This document shows positions 34,445 through 44,119 of a stretch of DNA of 64,000 bases, piece by piece. Numbering within the stretch: the stretch's first letter is position 1; each line of letters opens with the position of its first letter. The stretch is taken from contig PACZ01000019.1 in the NCBI GenBank assembly GCA_002700305.1, forward strand, positions 1 to 64,000, in the 5' to 3' direction. The position numbers and the translations under genes are program-made. The stretch comes from Hyphomonas sp. Lineage in GTDB: Bacteria; Pseudomonadota; Alphaproteobacteria; Caulobacterales; Hyphomonadaceae. The notes under the pieces are model-generated. The model saw only the letters and a list, made by a program, of their open reading frames with translations. It had not been told where the DNA came from and searched no databases.

Positions 34445-35971
34445 ATGCGTGCGTGGTTGATTGCCCTCGGTCTGGCCTTGTCCATGGGACCGGCTTTCGC
34501 GGATGAAACGGTGAAACCGGAAACATCCGGATCTGCGGCCAGTGCAGCAGCGATCCCCGAAGCAAAATCCTTCTCTTCCGATCACACGTTCAAGCTCCGC
34601 GGCCAAACAATCAAATACACAACCATTGCCGGTGAGACCTATCTCCGGGACGAGAAAGACCAGCCGACCGCATCGATCTTCTCGGTTGCCTATCTCCGCG
34701 ATGGCGTCAGCGATCCGACAACGCGGCCTGTGACATTCGTCTTCAATGGCGGGCCGGGCTCGGCGTCCCTGTGGCTGCACATGGGCGCTTTCGGCCCGAA
34801 ACAGGTGATTACGCCATCGGACGCACGCGGTGTCGGCGCGCCGCCCTACACGATCCAGGACAATCAGAATTCACTCCTGGATGTCAGCGACCTCGTCTTC
34901 ATCGACCCCGTCGGGACGGGCTACTCCCGCCCGCTCGGGGACACGGAAGGCAAGGAATTCTATGGCGTCAACGAGGACGCGGAGAGCATTGCCGAATTCG
35001 TCCGCGTCTGGCTGACGGAAAATGGCCGCTGGAACAGCCCGAAATTCCTGGCTGGCGAAAGCTATGGCACGACACGGGCCGCCGCCCTCACAGAGAAACT
35101 GCAGGGCGGTTGGAACGGGATCGGCCTGAACGGGGTCATCCTGATCTCGGCGATCCTGGACTTCCAGAATGCGCGTTTTGCGCCTGGCAATGACTCCCCC
35201 CATATCGCCTTCTTCCCGACCGAAGCCGCGATTGCCTGGTATCATGGCAAGGCAAACAAGGCGCGCTGGAACGATAATTTCGACGCATTTGTTGCCGACG
35301 CCCGCACCTATGCAACAGACACGCTGGCCCCGGCCCTGATCCGTGGTTCGACACTGACGGCCGAACAGAAAAGCGCCATTGCTGCCGACATGAGCGATTA
35401 TCTCGGTGTCTCTGCGAAATGGATCGAACTGGCGAACCTGCGTGTGGACGCGACACGGTTCCGCAAGGAACTGTTGCGCAATGAAGGCTACACGGTTGGG
35501 CGGTTTGACGGCCGCTACAAAGGCATCGACAGTGAAGGCACGGCAGACGCGCCCGAGAACGATCCGTCCGGCTACGGAATGGACACGGCCTATGTCGCTG
35601 CGATCAATGACTACCTGACCCGTGAGCTGAAAGTGGACTTTACCCGCCCCTACAAAGTGCTGACAGGAGAGCCCGGTTCGCAATGGAACTGGAGCATGAA
35701 CGAGCAGGGCTGGCCGGCCTATGTGAACGTCACGCCCTGGCTCGGCAAAGGCATGCGGGAAAATCCGGACCTGAAGGTTCTGCTGGCATCAGGCTGGTAC
35801 GACCTGGCGACGCCATTCTTCGGCGCCGAAATGGCGATGTACCAGAATGGCGTCGTGCTCGACCGGGTCCAGTTCGATTACTACGACGCCGGGCACATGA
35901 TGTATCTGAAGGAATCCGACGGGGCGAAGCTCTCCAACGATGTCCGCGGGTTTATTCAGGCCGGGCAATAA
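34445..35971 (+). CDS. Secreted S10-family serine carboxypeptidase
   Basis: A 508-residue exported peptidase. The signal peptide covers about residues 1-20, ending GPAFADE. The S10 motifs are complete: NGGPGSASLWLHMGAFGP, GESYGTTR with nucleophile Ser206, Asp453 in WYDLATPF and His484 in DAGHMMY. The family removes C-terminal residues at acid pH; the periplasmic or outer-surface role here is inferred. ATG 34445 is preferred because it gives a signal peptide and follows GCGGAG. Its stop lies 12 bp from the convergent nfeD-like gene. Confidence 0.92.
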   Translation: MRAWLIALGLALSMGPAFADETVKPETSGSAASAAAIPEAKSFSSDHTFKLRGQTIKYTTIAGETYLRDEKDQPTASIFSVAYLRDGVSDPTTRPVTFVFNGGPGSASLWLHMGAFGPKQVITPSDARGVGAPPYTIQDNQNSLLDVSDLVFIDPVGTGYSRPLGDTEGKEFYGVNEDAESIAEFVRVWLTENGRWNSPKFLAGESYGTTRAAALTEKLQGGWNGIGLNGVILISAILDFQNARFAPGNDSPHIAFFPTEAAIAWYHGKANKARWNDNFDAFVADARTYATDTLAPALIRGSTLTAEQKSAIAADMSDYLGVSAKWIELANLRVDATRFRKELLRNEGYTVGRFDGRYKGIDSEGTADAPENDPSGYGMDTAYVAAINDYLTRELKVDFTRPYKVLTGEPGSQWNWSMNEQGWPAYVNVTPWLGKGMRENPDLKVLLASGWYDLATPFFGAEMAMYQNGVVLDRVQFDYYDAGHMMYLKESDGAKLSNDVRGFIQAGQ

Positions 35972-35983
35972 TCCCGATCGGAA

Positions 35984-36460
35984 TCAGGCACTTTTCCGGA
36001 CGAGGGCCGTGTTCATGCGCGTGCCCTCGACCACAATGTCGTCTCCATTGTGAATGACCTCCGAGCCATCCACGGTCTCGGCGCCCCAGACCGTGTCGCC
36101 AATCTTCACGCGTCCCTGCCCGGCATTCGAAAAATCTGATGTGGCTACGCCGCGCTGCCCGATCAGGCTGTCCATGCGTTTGTTCAGCGTTGGATGCTCT
36201 GGCGTGGTTTTGCGCATGCCGGACAGCACGGTGCGGCCCAGAACGAAGAGAGCCACTGACGCCGCGCCGAAGAACAGAACCTGCCCCTGCCAATGGGTCA
36301 GACTGTCCGGCGCAAACGCGGCAAAGGCTGCGGTAAGCCAGGCTGCGATGGAGATCATCAGCAGGTCAAAGGTTCCGGTCATCATCTCGATGCCGAACAG
36401 CAGCAATCCAAGCGCCAGCCAGTGCCAGACGGTCAGGTGGGTGAACAGCTCTTCCAACAT
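35984..36460 (-). CDS. NfeD-family membrane protein (short form)
   Basis: A 158-residue protein. Two to three hydrophobic segments lie in the first 80 residues (WHWLALGLLLFGIEMMTGTF, LLMISIAAWLTAAFAAFA, VLFFGAASVALFVLG). The C-terminal OB-fold (about 95-150) has SLIGQRGVATSDFSNAGQGRV and WGAETVDG. This is the short NfeD that lacks the serine protease part. It follows an SPFH gene by about 70 bp, the conserved pairing in which NfeD works with a stomatin-like partner in membrane quality control. Confidence 0.92.
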   Translation of the reverse strand: MLEELFTHLTVWHWLALGLLLFGIEMMTGTFDLLMISIAAWLTAAFAAFAPDSLTHWQGQVLFFGAASVALFVLGRTVLSGMRKTTPEHPTLNKRMDSLIGQRGVATSDFSNAGQGRVKIGDTVWGAETVDGSEVIHNGDDIVVEGTRMNTALVRKSA

Positions 36461-36531
36461 TATTTGCCTCCGAAATCAGATCGTCCGTCAGGTGCCCCGG
36501 ATCAGTCCGGGGCACCTGAAACTGGTAGGCC

Positions 36532-37482
36532 TCAGCCTCGTGTCGGCGGCACGGCGCCGGACTGAACCTGAACGTCTTTGGCAGCACCGGTGAGGCCTTT
36601 GATGCCTTCAATAGCGCCGATGATGCTGGAGAACTCGGCCGGAATGATGACCGTCTTCTGCTGGTTGGACGTCGCGAGCTTACTGAAGGCTTCCACATAA
36701 GCCTGGCCGAGGAAGTAGTTGATCGCATTGACGTCACCGCGCGCGATCGCCTCAGACACCATTGCGGTCGCCTTGGCTTCAGCTTCGGCTTCACGTTCGC
36801 GAGCTTCAGCATCGCGGAAGGCTGCTTCGCGGCGGCCTTCGGCTTCGAGGATCTGCGCCTGTTTCTGGCCTTCGGCCTTCAGAATGGCCGACTGCTTGTC
36901 GCCTTCTGCCGTCAGGATTTCCGCACGCTTCAGACGCTCGGCCTTCATCTGGCGGGCCATGGCTTCGGTGATGTCCGCCGGCGGGCTGAGATCGGCAATC
37001 TCGATCCGCGTGACTTTCACGCCCCAGGGGTTCGTTGCGGCATCAATCACGCTGAGAAGGCGGGCGTTGATGTCATCGCGGTTTGACAGAACCTCGTCCA
37101 GGTCCATCGAGCCGACCACGGTACGGATATTGGTCAGCGAGAGATTCTGGATTGCGTGGTGGAGATTGTTGACCTCATAGGCCGCAGCCACGGGATCAAT
37201 CACCTGAATGAAGACGATAGCATCGCAGGACACCATGGCGTTGTCCTTGGTGATGACTTCCTGCTGAGGCACATCGAGGACCGTCTCCATCATGTTCATC
37301 TTCCGGCCGACCCGGTCGATAAATGGCGTAATGACAGACAAACCGGGCGTCAGTGTCTTGGTGTAGCGCCCGAAACGTTCCACCGTGAAATTATACCCTT
37401 GGGGCACGAACTTGAATGCCGACACAAGCCCGGTGATCGCCACCACAAAGACGAGCACGATCACCACAAAATACGGATCCAT
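36532..37482 (-). CDS. SPFH/Band 7 stomatin-like protein (QmcA type)
   Basis: A 316-residue protein with an N-terminal membrane anchor (residues 4-22), followed by the Band 7 domain: [39 protein letters not shown] and [19 protein letters not shown]-like [17 protein letters not shown] Glu/Ala-rich coiled coil covers about 175-245. The family forms ring-shaped cages in the inner membrane with NfeD or FtsH. It is the first gene of a two-gene operon with nfeD. Confidence 0.93.
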   Translation of the reverse strand: MDPYFVVIVLVFVVAITGLVSAFKFVPQGYNFTVERFGRYTKTLTPGLSVITPFIDRVGRKMNMMETVLDVPQQEVITKDNAMVSCDAIVFIQVIDPVAAAYEVNNLHHAIQNLSLTNIRTVVGSMDLDEVLSNRDDINARLLSVIDAATNPWGVKVTRIEIADLSPPADITEAMARQMKAERLKRAEILTAEGDKQSAILKAEGQKQAQILEAEGRREAAFRDAEAREREAEAEAKATAMVSEAIARGDVNAINYFLGQAYVEAFSKLATSNQQKTVIIPAEFSSIIGAIEGIKGLTGAAKDVQVQSGAVPPTRG

Positions 37483-37555
37483 TAGGTCCCTCTCCTCTGC
37501 TACACACAGTTTAAGTGGGGAGGGATTTGCCGTTTTTCAATAAAAATCGAACAAA

Positions 37556-37586
37556 ATCGGCGTGCCTGTCCCCCAAGCACGCCGAT
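37556..37586 (-). terminator. Rho-independent terminator after the peroxiredoxin gene
   Basis: On the minus strand ATCGGCGTGC (37586-37577) and GCACGCCGAT (37565-37556) make a perfect 10-bp stem with an 11-base loop, followed by TTTGTTCGATTTTTATT. It lies 40 bases after the peroxiredoxin stop. Confidence 0.9.
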
Positions 37587-37625
37587 CATGAACTGAAATG
37601 GTTAAAAGGCGTTACGCCAATTAAA

Positions 37626-38108
37626 TCAAAGTTGTCCGAGCATGTAGTCTGCGCTGGAAACCTTGAACTCACCGCCCTGCTCGACATTGAGCTCGGAAAC
37701 CACGCCGTCTTTCACGATCATGGAGTAACGCTGCGACCGCTGGCCCATGCCAAAGCCTGAGCCGTCCATCTCCAGGCCGAGGGCTTTCGCAAACGTGCCG
37801 TTGCCGTCAGCCAGCATGCGGACTTTGCCATCTGCGCCGGCACTCTTGCCCCAGGCGCCCATGACGAACACATCGTTGACCGAGGTGCAGACGACATCAT
37901 CCACACCCTTGCCTTTCAGCTCGTCGAGCTTGTCGACAAAGCCGGGAAGGTGTTTTGCCGAACAGGTCGGGGTGAATGCGCCAGGCACGGCGAACAGGGC
38001 GACCGTTTTGCCGCCGAAGACGTCTGCCGTTGTGCATGGCGCCGGGCCATCTGCCGTCATTTCCATGAAAGTTGCGTCCGGAAGTTTATCACCGACCTTG
38101 ATGCTCAT
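37626..38108 (-). CDS. Peroxiredoxin of the Prx5 type
   Basis: A 160-residue peroxiredoxin. The peroxidatic Cys49 is in PGAFTPTCSAKHLPG, the Prx5 signature. GVDDVVCTSVNDVFVMGAWG and GQRSQRYSMIVKDGVV are also typical. It reduces peroxides with glutathione/glutaredoxin or thioredoxin in the family. ATG 38108 follows an AGGGAGAA stretch; a longer frame to 38213 overlaps the promoter side of yqgE and is not conserved. It is divergent from yqgE and has its own terminator. Confidence 0.94.
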   Translation of the reverse strand: MSIKVGDKLPDATFMEMTADGPAPCTTADVFGGKTVALFAVPGAFTPTCSAKHLPGFVDKLDELKGKGVDDVVCTSVNDVFVMGAWGKSAGADGKVRMLADGNGTFAKALGLEMDGSGFGMGQRSQRYSMIVKDGVVSELNVEQGGEFKVSSADYMLGQL

Positions 38109-38231
38109 CTGCTTTTCTCCCTGCAGGTTTGACCATGGAGATAGGCTGCCATGCGCTGCGAAGCAAGGATTCCCGCCCTTGCCAAAGCGGCCGGGATGGC
38201 TCAGCCTCAGCATTTAAGGAAGCCGCGCACA

Positions 38232-38792
38232 ATGGACACAGACCTGACAGGCAAGCTCCTGATCGCCCTGCCCGGCATCGGCGATGCACGCTTTTCGCGT
38301 TCGGTCATTCTGGTCTGCGCCCACTCCCCGGAATTCGCGATGGGCATCGTGCTCAACAAGCCCATGGCGCATCTGCGCCTGCCGCAACTGTTCGAACAAC
38401 TCGACGTGCCGATCGAAGCAGACGTGCCTGACACGTTCGTGCTGGATGGTGGCCCGGTCAGTTCAGACCGCGGTTTTGTGCTGCATACCGACGATGTCTA
38501 CAATGAAGGCGCAAGCCTGCCGGTTGAAGGCGACATCTGCATGACCGCCACGCGGGACATCCTGCACGCCATGGGGTCTGCGCATCCGCCCCGGCGCAGT
38601 GTCCTGGCGCTTGGCTATTCCGGCTGGGGCGCCGGCCAGCTCGAAGCGGAACTGGCTGAAAATGCCTGGCTTGTTTGCGACATGGATCCGGAACTCATTT
38701 TCTCCAGCGCACATGAACGCAAATGGCGCCATGCGCTGGGCCGTCTGGGGATCGACAGTGGCAGGCTCCAGGTTGATCCGGGAAATGCCTGA
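38232..38792 (+). CDS. YqgE/AlgH family protein (UPF0301)
   Basis: A 186-residue YqgE/AlgH protein. It begins MDTDLTGKLLIALPGIGDARF and has SVILVCAHSPEFAMGIVLNKP, VLDGGPVSSDRGFVLH and GYSGWGAGQLEAELAENAW, all conserved. The biochemical role is not established. ATG 38232 gives the standard N terminus. Its TGA stop is directly followed by the stop of the convergent EAL gene, with no bases between. Confidence 0.93.
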   Translation: MDTDLTGKLLIALPGIGDARFSRSVILVCAHSPEFAMGIVLNKPMAHLRLPQLFEQLDVPIEADVPDTFVLDGGPVSSDRGFVLHTDDVYNEGASLPVEGDICMTATRDILHAMGSAHPPRRSVLALGYSGWGAGQLEAELAENAWLVCDMDPELIFSSAHERKWRHALGRLGIDSGRLQVDPGNA

Positions 38793-39821
38793 TCAGTAGC
38801 GCATGAAGCGAATGGCGGAATCGATGTCCATCGGCCGGGCAAACGCAAATCCCTGAACATGATCGAAGCCGAGTGCACGCAGCCGAGCAGCATCTTCTTT
38901 CTGCTCGACTCCTTCGGCTGTGCTGGTCATGCCCAGTCGGTTCGCCAGCAAGGTGATTGTAGAGAGGATCGTATCCGTCCGGTGCTGGCCCAGCCGTCGC
39001 GTCAGGCCGTGGTCGATCTTCAGGCTGTCCGCCGGCAGATCGGCCAGCCAGGCGAATGACGAATGCCCGGTGCCAAAATCGTCAAGAACCAGACCGGCGC
39101 CGACCGCCTTGAGCGCCAGAGCGGCTGACAAGGCATAATCGGCATCCCGCAGAGCCGCCTGTTCCGTCAGCTCAATCTTCAGAGACCTCTCCGGCAACTG
39201 GTAGCCATTCATCAGCGCCTCAATCAGTGCCGGAAGCGTACCGCGTGCCAGGTCCCGCGCAGTCAGGTTCACCTGCATGAACAGGTCGTCGCGGCCGGTG
39301 ATGTCGCGCAGGCGGGCCAATGCCTCGGCAGAACGGATCAGCATGTTGGAGGCGAGCGCCTCATCTTCATAACGGCTTGGCGGTGACATCCGGTCACCAT
39401 CGTCCCAACGGGCCAGCGCCTCGAAGCCTGCAACCTGACCATTTCGTAGTGACACGATGGGCTGGAAGACCGGCGCCAGGTCCGGACCGGGTTTCAGGTC
39501 CGAGGGATCGATTTCCTGCAGATCATCGCCCGTCAGCAGCATGCCGCGGGCTTCGGCATCACCGACAAATGCCCCGACGAGATGGAATCCAAGTCCGCTC
39601 GACAAACGCAGATTGCACCGGACGGGTCCATCGCCTGTGTCAAAGGTCCGCTCAAGCCGGCCGCGGCTGAGCCCTTCCAGCATCTGCTCAAGCGCATCTA
39701 TCGACCAGTCCCCCGACAGTTCGGAATAGTCCGATCCACGCGGTACATCGATCACGAGCCGCCTGGCCGGAGCGTTCCAGTACCAGTTTCCCTGCGGGGT
39801 GATCTCGGAGGTGTGCGCCAT
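38793..39821 (-). CDS. EAL-domain cyclic-di-GMP phosphodiesterase
   Basis: A 342-residue protein. The first 110 residues look like a divergent PAS-type sensor (GNWYWNAPARRLVIDVPRGS). The EAL domain (about 115-342) keeps the active-site set: Glu134 in FEALARW, Asn185, Glu217 in KIELTE, Asp247 and Asp248 in LDDFGTGHSS, Lys268 and Glu303 in TAEGVEQ. It should therefore hydrolyse cyclic-di-GMP to pGpG. There is no GGDEF domain and no membrane segment. It follows the GNAT gene by 12 bp in the thrC direction, so it may be read from the cox-thrC side. Confidence 0.93.
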   Translation of the reverse strand: MAHTSEITPQGNWYWNAPARRLVIDVPRGSDYSELSGDWSIDALEQMLEGLSRGRLERTFDTGDGPVRCNLRLSSGLGFHLVGAFVGDAEARGMLLTGDDLQEIDPSDLKPGPDLAPVFQPIVSLRNGQVAGFEALARWDDGDRMSPPSRYEDEALASNMLIRSAEALARLRDITGRDDLFMQVNLTARDLARGTLPALIEALMNGYQLPERSLKIELTEQAALRDADYALSAALALKAVGAGLVLDDFGTGHSSFAWLADLPADSLKIDHGLTRRLGQHRTDTILSTITLLANRLGMTSTAEGVEQKEDAARLRALGFDHVQGFAFARPMDIDSAIRFMRY

Positions 39822-39833
39822 GATGAGGGGAAT

Positions 39834-40403
39834 CTAGCGCTGCGATGCCGGCCTGACGAGGGCGAAAAGTATGTGATCTTCCCGTTTTCCCGCGATCTCC
39901 AGATAATCGCGGGCATATCCTTCCCGTTCGAAGCCGACCTTCGCAAGGACTCTCTGAGACCGCTCATTGTTCGGCAGCGTGCCGGCCTCGATCCTCCAGA
40001 GGTCCAGAACCTGGAAAGCCCAGGCACACACAGTGCCGACCGCTTCCTGCATATAGCCCTGCCCTTCATAGGCCTCACCGATCCAATAGCCGATATTGGC
40101 TGCCTGAGCTGGCCAGCCCCGGACATTGGTCAACGACACCCCGCCCACGAGCCGGTTATCCTGCTGACGCCTTATGAGGAAGACATGCGCCCGGCCTTTG
40201 CGCCACCCGCTGTGCCAGGCTTTCAGGCGGCGTGCCCAATCTGACTTGCTGTGGACGTCCTGCGGCCAGTTCGGTTCCCACGGTTCAAGATGAGCGCGGC
40301 TACGATCCCGAATATCGGCCCACTCCGCGAAATCGGCCTTGAAAGGTGGCGCCAGAACCAGCCGCTCCGTCGTAACCAGGGTTTCGCGGAGAGGCGGTAG
40401 CAT
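39834..40403 (-). CDS. GNAT N-acetyltransferase (RimJ/RimL-like)
   Basis: A 189-residue acetyltransferase. The N-terminal LVTTERLVLAPPFKADFAEW is typical of RimJ-type enzymes. The acetyl-CoA site region is IGYWIGEAYEGQGYMQEAVG, followed by LWRIEAGTLPNNERSQRVLAKVGFEREG. RimJ-like proteins acetylate N termini of ribosomal proteins, but the substrate here is open. ATG 40403 begins one base after the thrC stop (TAAGATG), showing tight coupling. Earlier starts lie within thrC. Confidence 0.9.
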   Translation of the reverse strand: MLPPLRETLVTTERLVLAPPFKADFAEWADIRDRSRAHLEPWEPNWPQDVHSKSDWARRLKAWHSGWRKGRAHVFLIRRQQDNRLVGGVSLTNVRGWPAQAANIGYWIGEAYEGQGYMQEAVGTVCAWAFQVLDLWRIEAGTLPNNERSQRVLAKVGFEREGYARDYLEIAGKREDHILFALVRPASQR

Positions 40404-40404
40404 C

Positions 40405-41790
40405 TTACCGGCTCCGCCCGACATGCTGCTCAATGCGTGCGCGCACAGTGGCGATGGAAGCATCAGTCTGCTCAAAGACTTCTTCACGCTGGTAAAGCGC
40501 TTCGGCGCGGGCGGGCATCGAAGGCTTGCGCCCGGTTGCCTCTTCCACAGTCTCCGGGAACTTCGCTGCAGCGGCTGTCGCCAGCACGACTGTTTTCACA
40601 TCCGCCTCCGGCAGGCTGCGCGCATGGAATGTACCAACAGCCGTATGCGGACAAATCTGCCATCCGGTCTCTGATTCGAACTGCTTCATTTCGCTCATCG
40701 TCTGATCATTGCTGACAGACGCCGCCGACAGGCCGGAGCATTTCAGGCGGGATACGGCTTCTGGCGGCAGCGGCGCCTCGCCGGACTGTTTGTAAGTGTC
40801 GTATGTCTTCCGGACGGCTGCCGCATCCCGCCCGGTCATCTCGAACAACAGGCGTTCGAAATTCGAAGGGACTGAAATGTCCATCGCCGGGCTGGGCGTT
40901 ACCACCGCAGATGCGCGGGACATTACGCCCGTATTGAACAGGCGCGCCAGAGCATCATTCGCATTGACCGCGCAGACCGCTTCAAACCCACCACTCAGCA
41001 AACCGCAGCGGGCGGCAACATAGCCAGCAAGCGCATCGCCCATATTGCCGCTGGGAACAACGAAACGAAGCGCGCCGCCGAGCGCAGCCTGAACCGTCGC
41101 ATAATAAACCGACTGCGCAGCAACCCGGGCCCAGTTGATGGAGTTCACACCGGAGAGGTTCACCTGGTCCACAAATTCCCGGTCTCCGAACATGTCCTTC
41201 ACGATGGCCTGGCAATCATCGAAATCGCCATCGAGCGCGAGGTTGACGACATTGGCAGCCCCTGTCGTCGTCATGAACATGCGCTGCACCGGGGAGATGC
41301 GCCCATGCGGATGCAGGATCACAAGATCGGCGTGTTTCGCATCGGCAAATGCCGCCGCTGCAGCCCCGCCCGTATCGCCAGACGTGGCGCAGACAATCAT
41401 CATGCGTTCACCGGACTTACCCAGCAGGTAATCATAGATCTGCGCGATGATCTGCATCGCGATGTCCTTGAATGCCAGTGTCGGGCCGTGGTGAAGTTCC
41501 ATCAGCCAGGCGTCCTGCCGCCACTGCGTCAGCGGCGCGACGCACTGGTGCGAGAAGCTGCCATAGGCGCGCTCGCACAGCGGTTTCAGGTCCTCCAGGG
41601 GAATCGCGTCACCCGTGAAGGCCGAGAGGATCCGCGCGGCCACTTCCGCGTAGGTCTCGCCCTTTGCCGGAGGCGCAATCTGCGGAAATGTCTCCGGCAC
41701 ATAGAGCCCGCCATCCGGCGCAAGACCGGCAAGGCATGCACCGGCAAAATCTGTCGAAGGCGCCTGCCCACGGGTAGAGATATACTTCAC
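40405..41790 (-). CDS. thrC: Threonine synthase
   Basis: A 461-residue PLP enzyme that turns O-phosphohomoserine into threonine. The PLP lysine is in PTLAFKDIAMQ; CATSGDTGGAAAAAFAD and VPSGNMGDALAGYVA are the phosphate-binding loops. It starts with GTG at 41790 (VKYISTRGQAPSTDF), overlapping the SURF1 stop as GTGA. The cox-SURF1-thrC order is widespread in Alphaproteobacteria. Confidence 0.96.
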   Translation of the reverse strand: MKYISTRGQAPSTDFAGACLAGLAPDGGLYVPETFPQIAPPAKGETYAEVAARILSAFTGDAIPLEDLKPLCERAYGSFSHQCVAPLTQWRQDAWLMELHHGPTLAFKDIAMQIIAQIYDYLLGKSGERMMIVCATSGDTGGAAAAAFADAKHADLVILHPHGRISPVQRMFMTTTGAANVVNLALDGDFDDCQAIVKDMFGDREFVDQVNLSGVNSINWARVAAQSVYYATVQAALGGALRFVVPSGNMGDALAGYVAARCGLLSGGFEAVCAVNANDALARLFNTGVMSRASAVVTPSPAMDISVPSNFERLLFEMTGRDAAAVRKTYDTYKQSGEAPLPPEAVSRLKCSGLSAASVSNDQTMSEMKQFESETGWQICPHTAVGTFHARSLPEADVKTVVLATAAAAKFPETVEEATGRKPSMPARAEALYQREEVFEQTDASIATVRARIEQHVGRSR

Positions 41791-42476
41791 GACTTGTCCT
41801 CGTTCCGGAACCTGAGGCGTCCCTTCTGATAATGAAAGGCGAGATATACGCCGATCAGGGCGATGGCCAGCCCCCACCAGGTGATCGCATAGCCAAAATG
41901 CCTCTGTGGCGGCAATTCATCATCCAGACGCAGCCGCGCATAGGGATTGTCGATGAGATACGGGCCGTTCTCGGAAACAAAACGGATCACTTCCGGTTCG
42001 AACACGTCCGGTCTTACACGGGCCGCCAGCTCTGTCGGCAAAAGGGAGGCGTACGTCGCCGGATCCAGTACATAGAACACGCGATTGGCCGTATCGTCCT
42101 GCGCGGTGAATGCATTTCGTTTGAAGGGCGGCTTATAGATGCCCCGCGCCGACAAGCGGCCGGACGCGCACCCTTCCCCATCGCAAACTGCCGGCGGGTC
42201 GATCTGCTGGACAATCTCGACCGGCGTATAGACGATGTCATCACCGGTATCGACCGCGACGACACGCATCCATCCGGATTGGCCTTCAACATAATAGTAG
42301 GACAGCACTTCGCTGCCGGGAACAACCTCACCTTCCAGAACGGTCCAATCCGGTGTCTGCCGGTCGATTTCCATCTTCTGAATGAAGCGGCCGTATTGCC
42401 AGTTGCCCAGCCAGATGAGGATCCCAAGACTGATCAGCGTCAGCACAGTCATGACGGGGTACGGACGGAAAGACAT
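41787..42476 (-). CDS. SURF1 family cytochrome c oxidase assembly protein
   Basis: A 229-residue protein with two membrane segments, at about residues 8-27 (VMTVLTLISLGILIWLGNWQ) and 195-215 (YAITWWGLAIALIGVYLAFHY). Between them is the periplasmic SURF1 domain, with GNWQYGR near the first segment and NPYARLRLDDELPPQRHFGY before the second. SURF1 helps insert heme a into subunit I. It follows ctaE after a strong hairpin and overlaps thrC by four bases. Confidence 0.93.
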   Translation of the reverse strand: MSFRPYPVMTVLTLISLGILIWLGNWQYGRFIQKMEIDRQTPDWTVLEGEVVPGSEVLSYYYVEGQSGWMRVVAVDTGDDIVYTPVEIVQQIDPPAVCDGEGCASGRLSARGIYKPPFKRNAFTAQDDTANRVFYVLDPATYASLLPTELAARVRPDVFEPEVIRFVSENGPYLIDNPYARLRLDDELPPQRHFGYAITWWGLAIALIGVYLAFHYQKGRLRFRNEDKS

Positions 42477-42521
42477 CGTTGGTCCTTTCAGTCACAGGGA
42501 ACGGCCCTGCCCGAATAAACA

Positions 42522-42554
42522 GGGCCCGCCGGGCGAATGCGCGCCGGCGGGCCC
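42522..42554 (-). repeat. Strong intercistronic GC hairpin between ctaE and SURF1
   Basis: GGGCCCGCCGG (42522-42532) pairs with CCGGCGGGCCC (42544-42554), 11 bp. On the minus strand it is followed by TGTTTATT, a poor T-run. It could partly terminate or stabilise the upstream cox mRNA so that less SURF1 is made. Confidence 0.7.
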
Positions 42555-42584
42555 CTGAAAGTCAGCGCGTGAATGCGCGGTTGT

Positions 42585-43463
42585 CTAGTGCCCGTTACCC
42601 AGAACCAGGTACGGCGTGACGTAGACGAAGGCAAACAGGAACAGCCAGACCACATCCACAAAGTGCCAGTACCAGGCTGCGAATTCGAAACCGAGGTGTT
42701 TCTTGGCCGACATGCCGCCTGTGAGCATCCGGATCAGGCAGACGATCAGGAACAGGGTACCGATCACGACGTGGGCACCGTGGAAACCGGTCGCCATGAA
42801 GAAGGCCGACCCATAGAGCGTTCCGTCAAAGCTGAACTGTGCATGGCTGTATTCGAACACCTGAAGCGCGGTGAAGGCCATGCCGAGCAGAATTGTGACA
42901 AACAGGCCCAGCTTGGCGCCGGAACGGTCGTCATGCTGCAGCGCGTGGTGCGCCCAGGTGACGGTCGTACCAGAAAGAAGCAGGATCAGCGTGTTGATCA
43001 GCGGCAGGTGGAACGGGTCAAACGTTTCGACGCCAACTGGCGGCCAGTCGCCGAACTTGGCCAGGGCCTCTGCGAACAGCGGGTTCGCCGCGTCCCAGTT
43101 CTCGCCTACACGCGCGCTGTGATAGATGGCAAATTCGAAAAAGCTCCAGAACCAGCCGACGAAGAACATCACTTCAGAGGCGATGAACAGGATCATGCCA
43201 TAGCGCAGGCCGATCGTCACAACCGGCGTGTGATCGCCATGCTTGCCTTCCTTGATGACTTCGCGCCACCAGCCGATCATGACCCAGCCGACCATGGCGA
43301 AACCGACGGCCAGAAGCCACACGGTTCCCTTTTCCATGCCGAAAAGGCCCTTCATGTAATTGACGCCGCCAAGCGCCAGAACCAGTACCGACAACGAGCC
43401 GAGCAGCGGCCACGGTGACGGATTGACCAGATGATAATCGTGTTTGACTTCGCCGTGAGCCAT
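42585..43463 (-). CDS. ctaE: Cytochrome c oxidase subunit III
   Basis: A 292-residue subunit III with seven predicted membrane helices. Landmarks are HDYHLVNPSPWPLLGSLSVL at the N terminus, ASEVMFFVGWFWSFFE, TTVTWAHHALQHDD, and HGAHVVIGTLFL and FAAWYWHFVDVVWLFLF at the C-terminal end. It belongs to the aa3-type oxidase core and stabilises proton uptake in subunit I. The ctaG gene lies 77 bp upstream. Confidence 0.97.
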   Translation of the reverse strand: MAHGEVKHDYHLVNPSPWPLLGSLSVLVLALGGVNYMKGLFGMEKGTVWLLAVGFAMVGWVMIGWWREVIKEGKHGDHTPVVTIGLRYGMILFIASEVMFFVGWFWSFFEFAIYHSARVGENWDAANPLFAEALAKFGDWPPVGVETFDPFHLPLINTLILLLSGTTVTWAHHALQHDDRSGAKLGLFVTILLGMAFTALQVFEYSHAQFSFDGTLYGSAFFMATGFHGAHVVIGTLFLIVCLIRMLTGGMSAKKHLGFEFAAWYWHFVDVVWLFLFAFVYVTPYLVLGNGH

Positions 43464-43540
43464 GTCTGGCGGACCCCTTGATTTATATCCCTAGAATCTC
43501 TGAGCTGTTTAGACCGCTCCGGACCAAAAGTGCAACAGTT

Positions 43541-44119
43541 TCAGCCGCCCGTGGCTGAATTCGCCGCACCTAAGGCCGCCTGAGTTTTCGGACCGTTATA
43601 TTTCGAACTTTCATAGAAAGTGTAGCTAAGCGTGATGGTTTCCAGCTGGTCGGCTACATGGTCGTCCACCATATCGGGGGAGATGAAGTAGACGACTGGC
43701 AGCTTCTTGGTTTCATGCGGGGCAATGACCCGCTCGTCGAAACAGAAACACTCCAGTTTATTGAAGTATTTTCCGGAATAGTGCGGCGTCACATTATAGG
43801 CCGCAATCACATGGAACTCCTGATCGGTCGGATTGGAGACTTCAAAAAAAGCGAGGCCGTGCTGGCCGATCTTCACGTCCTGAGAGCGCTGAAGCGGGCG
43901 GAACTCCAATGGCACATCCGCCACATTCGTATCAAAACGAACTGTAATCGTCTGATCCACAATCTCTTTCGGTGCGGATGTCGCGATCCGCGTGGTCCCG
44001 CCATAGCCCGTCACCCGGCAGAACGTGCCGTAGAGCGGCTCCGCAGAAAAACCGAGCCCCAGCATCGCCGCAAATACAGTCAGCGAGATACCCGCGACCT
44101 TGGCATTGGACAACTTCAT
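43541..44119 (-). CDS. ctaG: Cytochrome c oxidase assembly protein CtaG (Cox11)
   Basis: A 192-residue copper chaperone that delivers copper to the CuB site of subunit I. One N-terminal membrane anchor (about 8-28) is followed by GTFCRVTGYGGTTR and the copper-binding ECFCFDER motif. The C-terminal VVYFISPDMVDD and ITLSYTFYES are conserved. The ATG overlaps the stop of the CoxF-like gene as ATGA. Confidence 0.95.
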   Translation of the reverse strand: MKLSNAKVAGISLTVFAAMLGLGFSAEPLYGTFCRVTGYGGTTRIATSAPKEIVDQTITVRFDTNVADVPLEFRPLQRSQDVKIGQHGLAFFEVSNPTDQEFHVIAAYNVTPHYSGKYFNKLECFCFDERVIAPHETKKLPVVYFISPDMVDDHVADQLETITLSYTFYESSKYNGPKTQAALGAANSATGG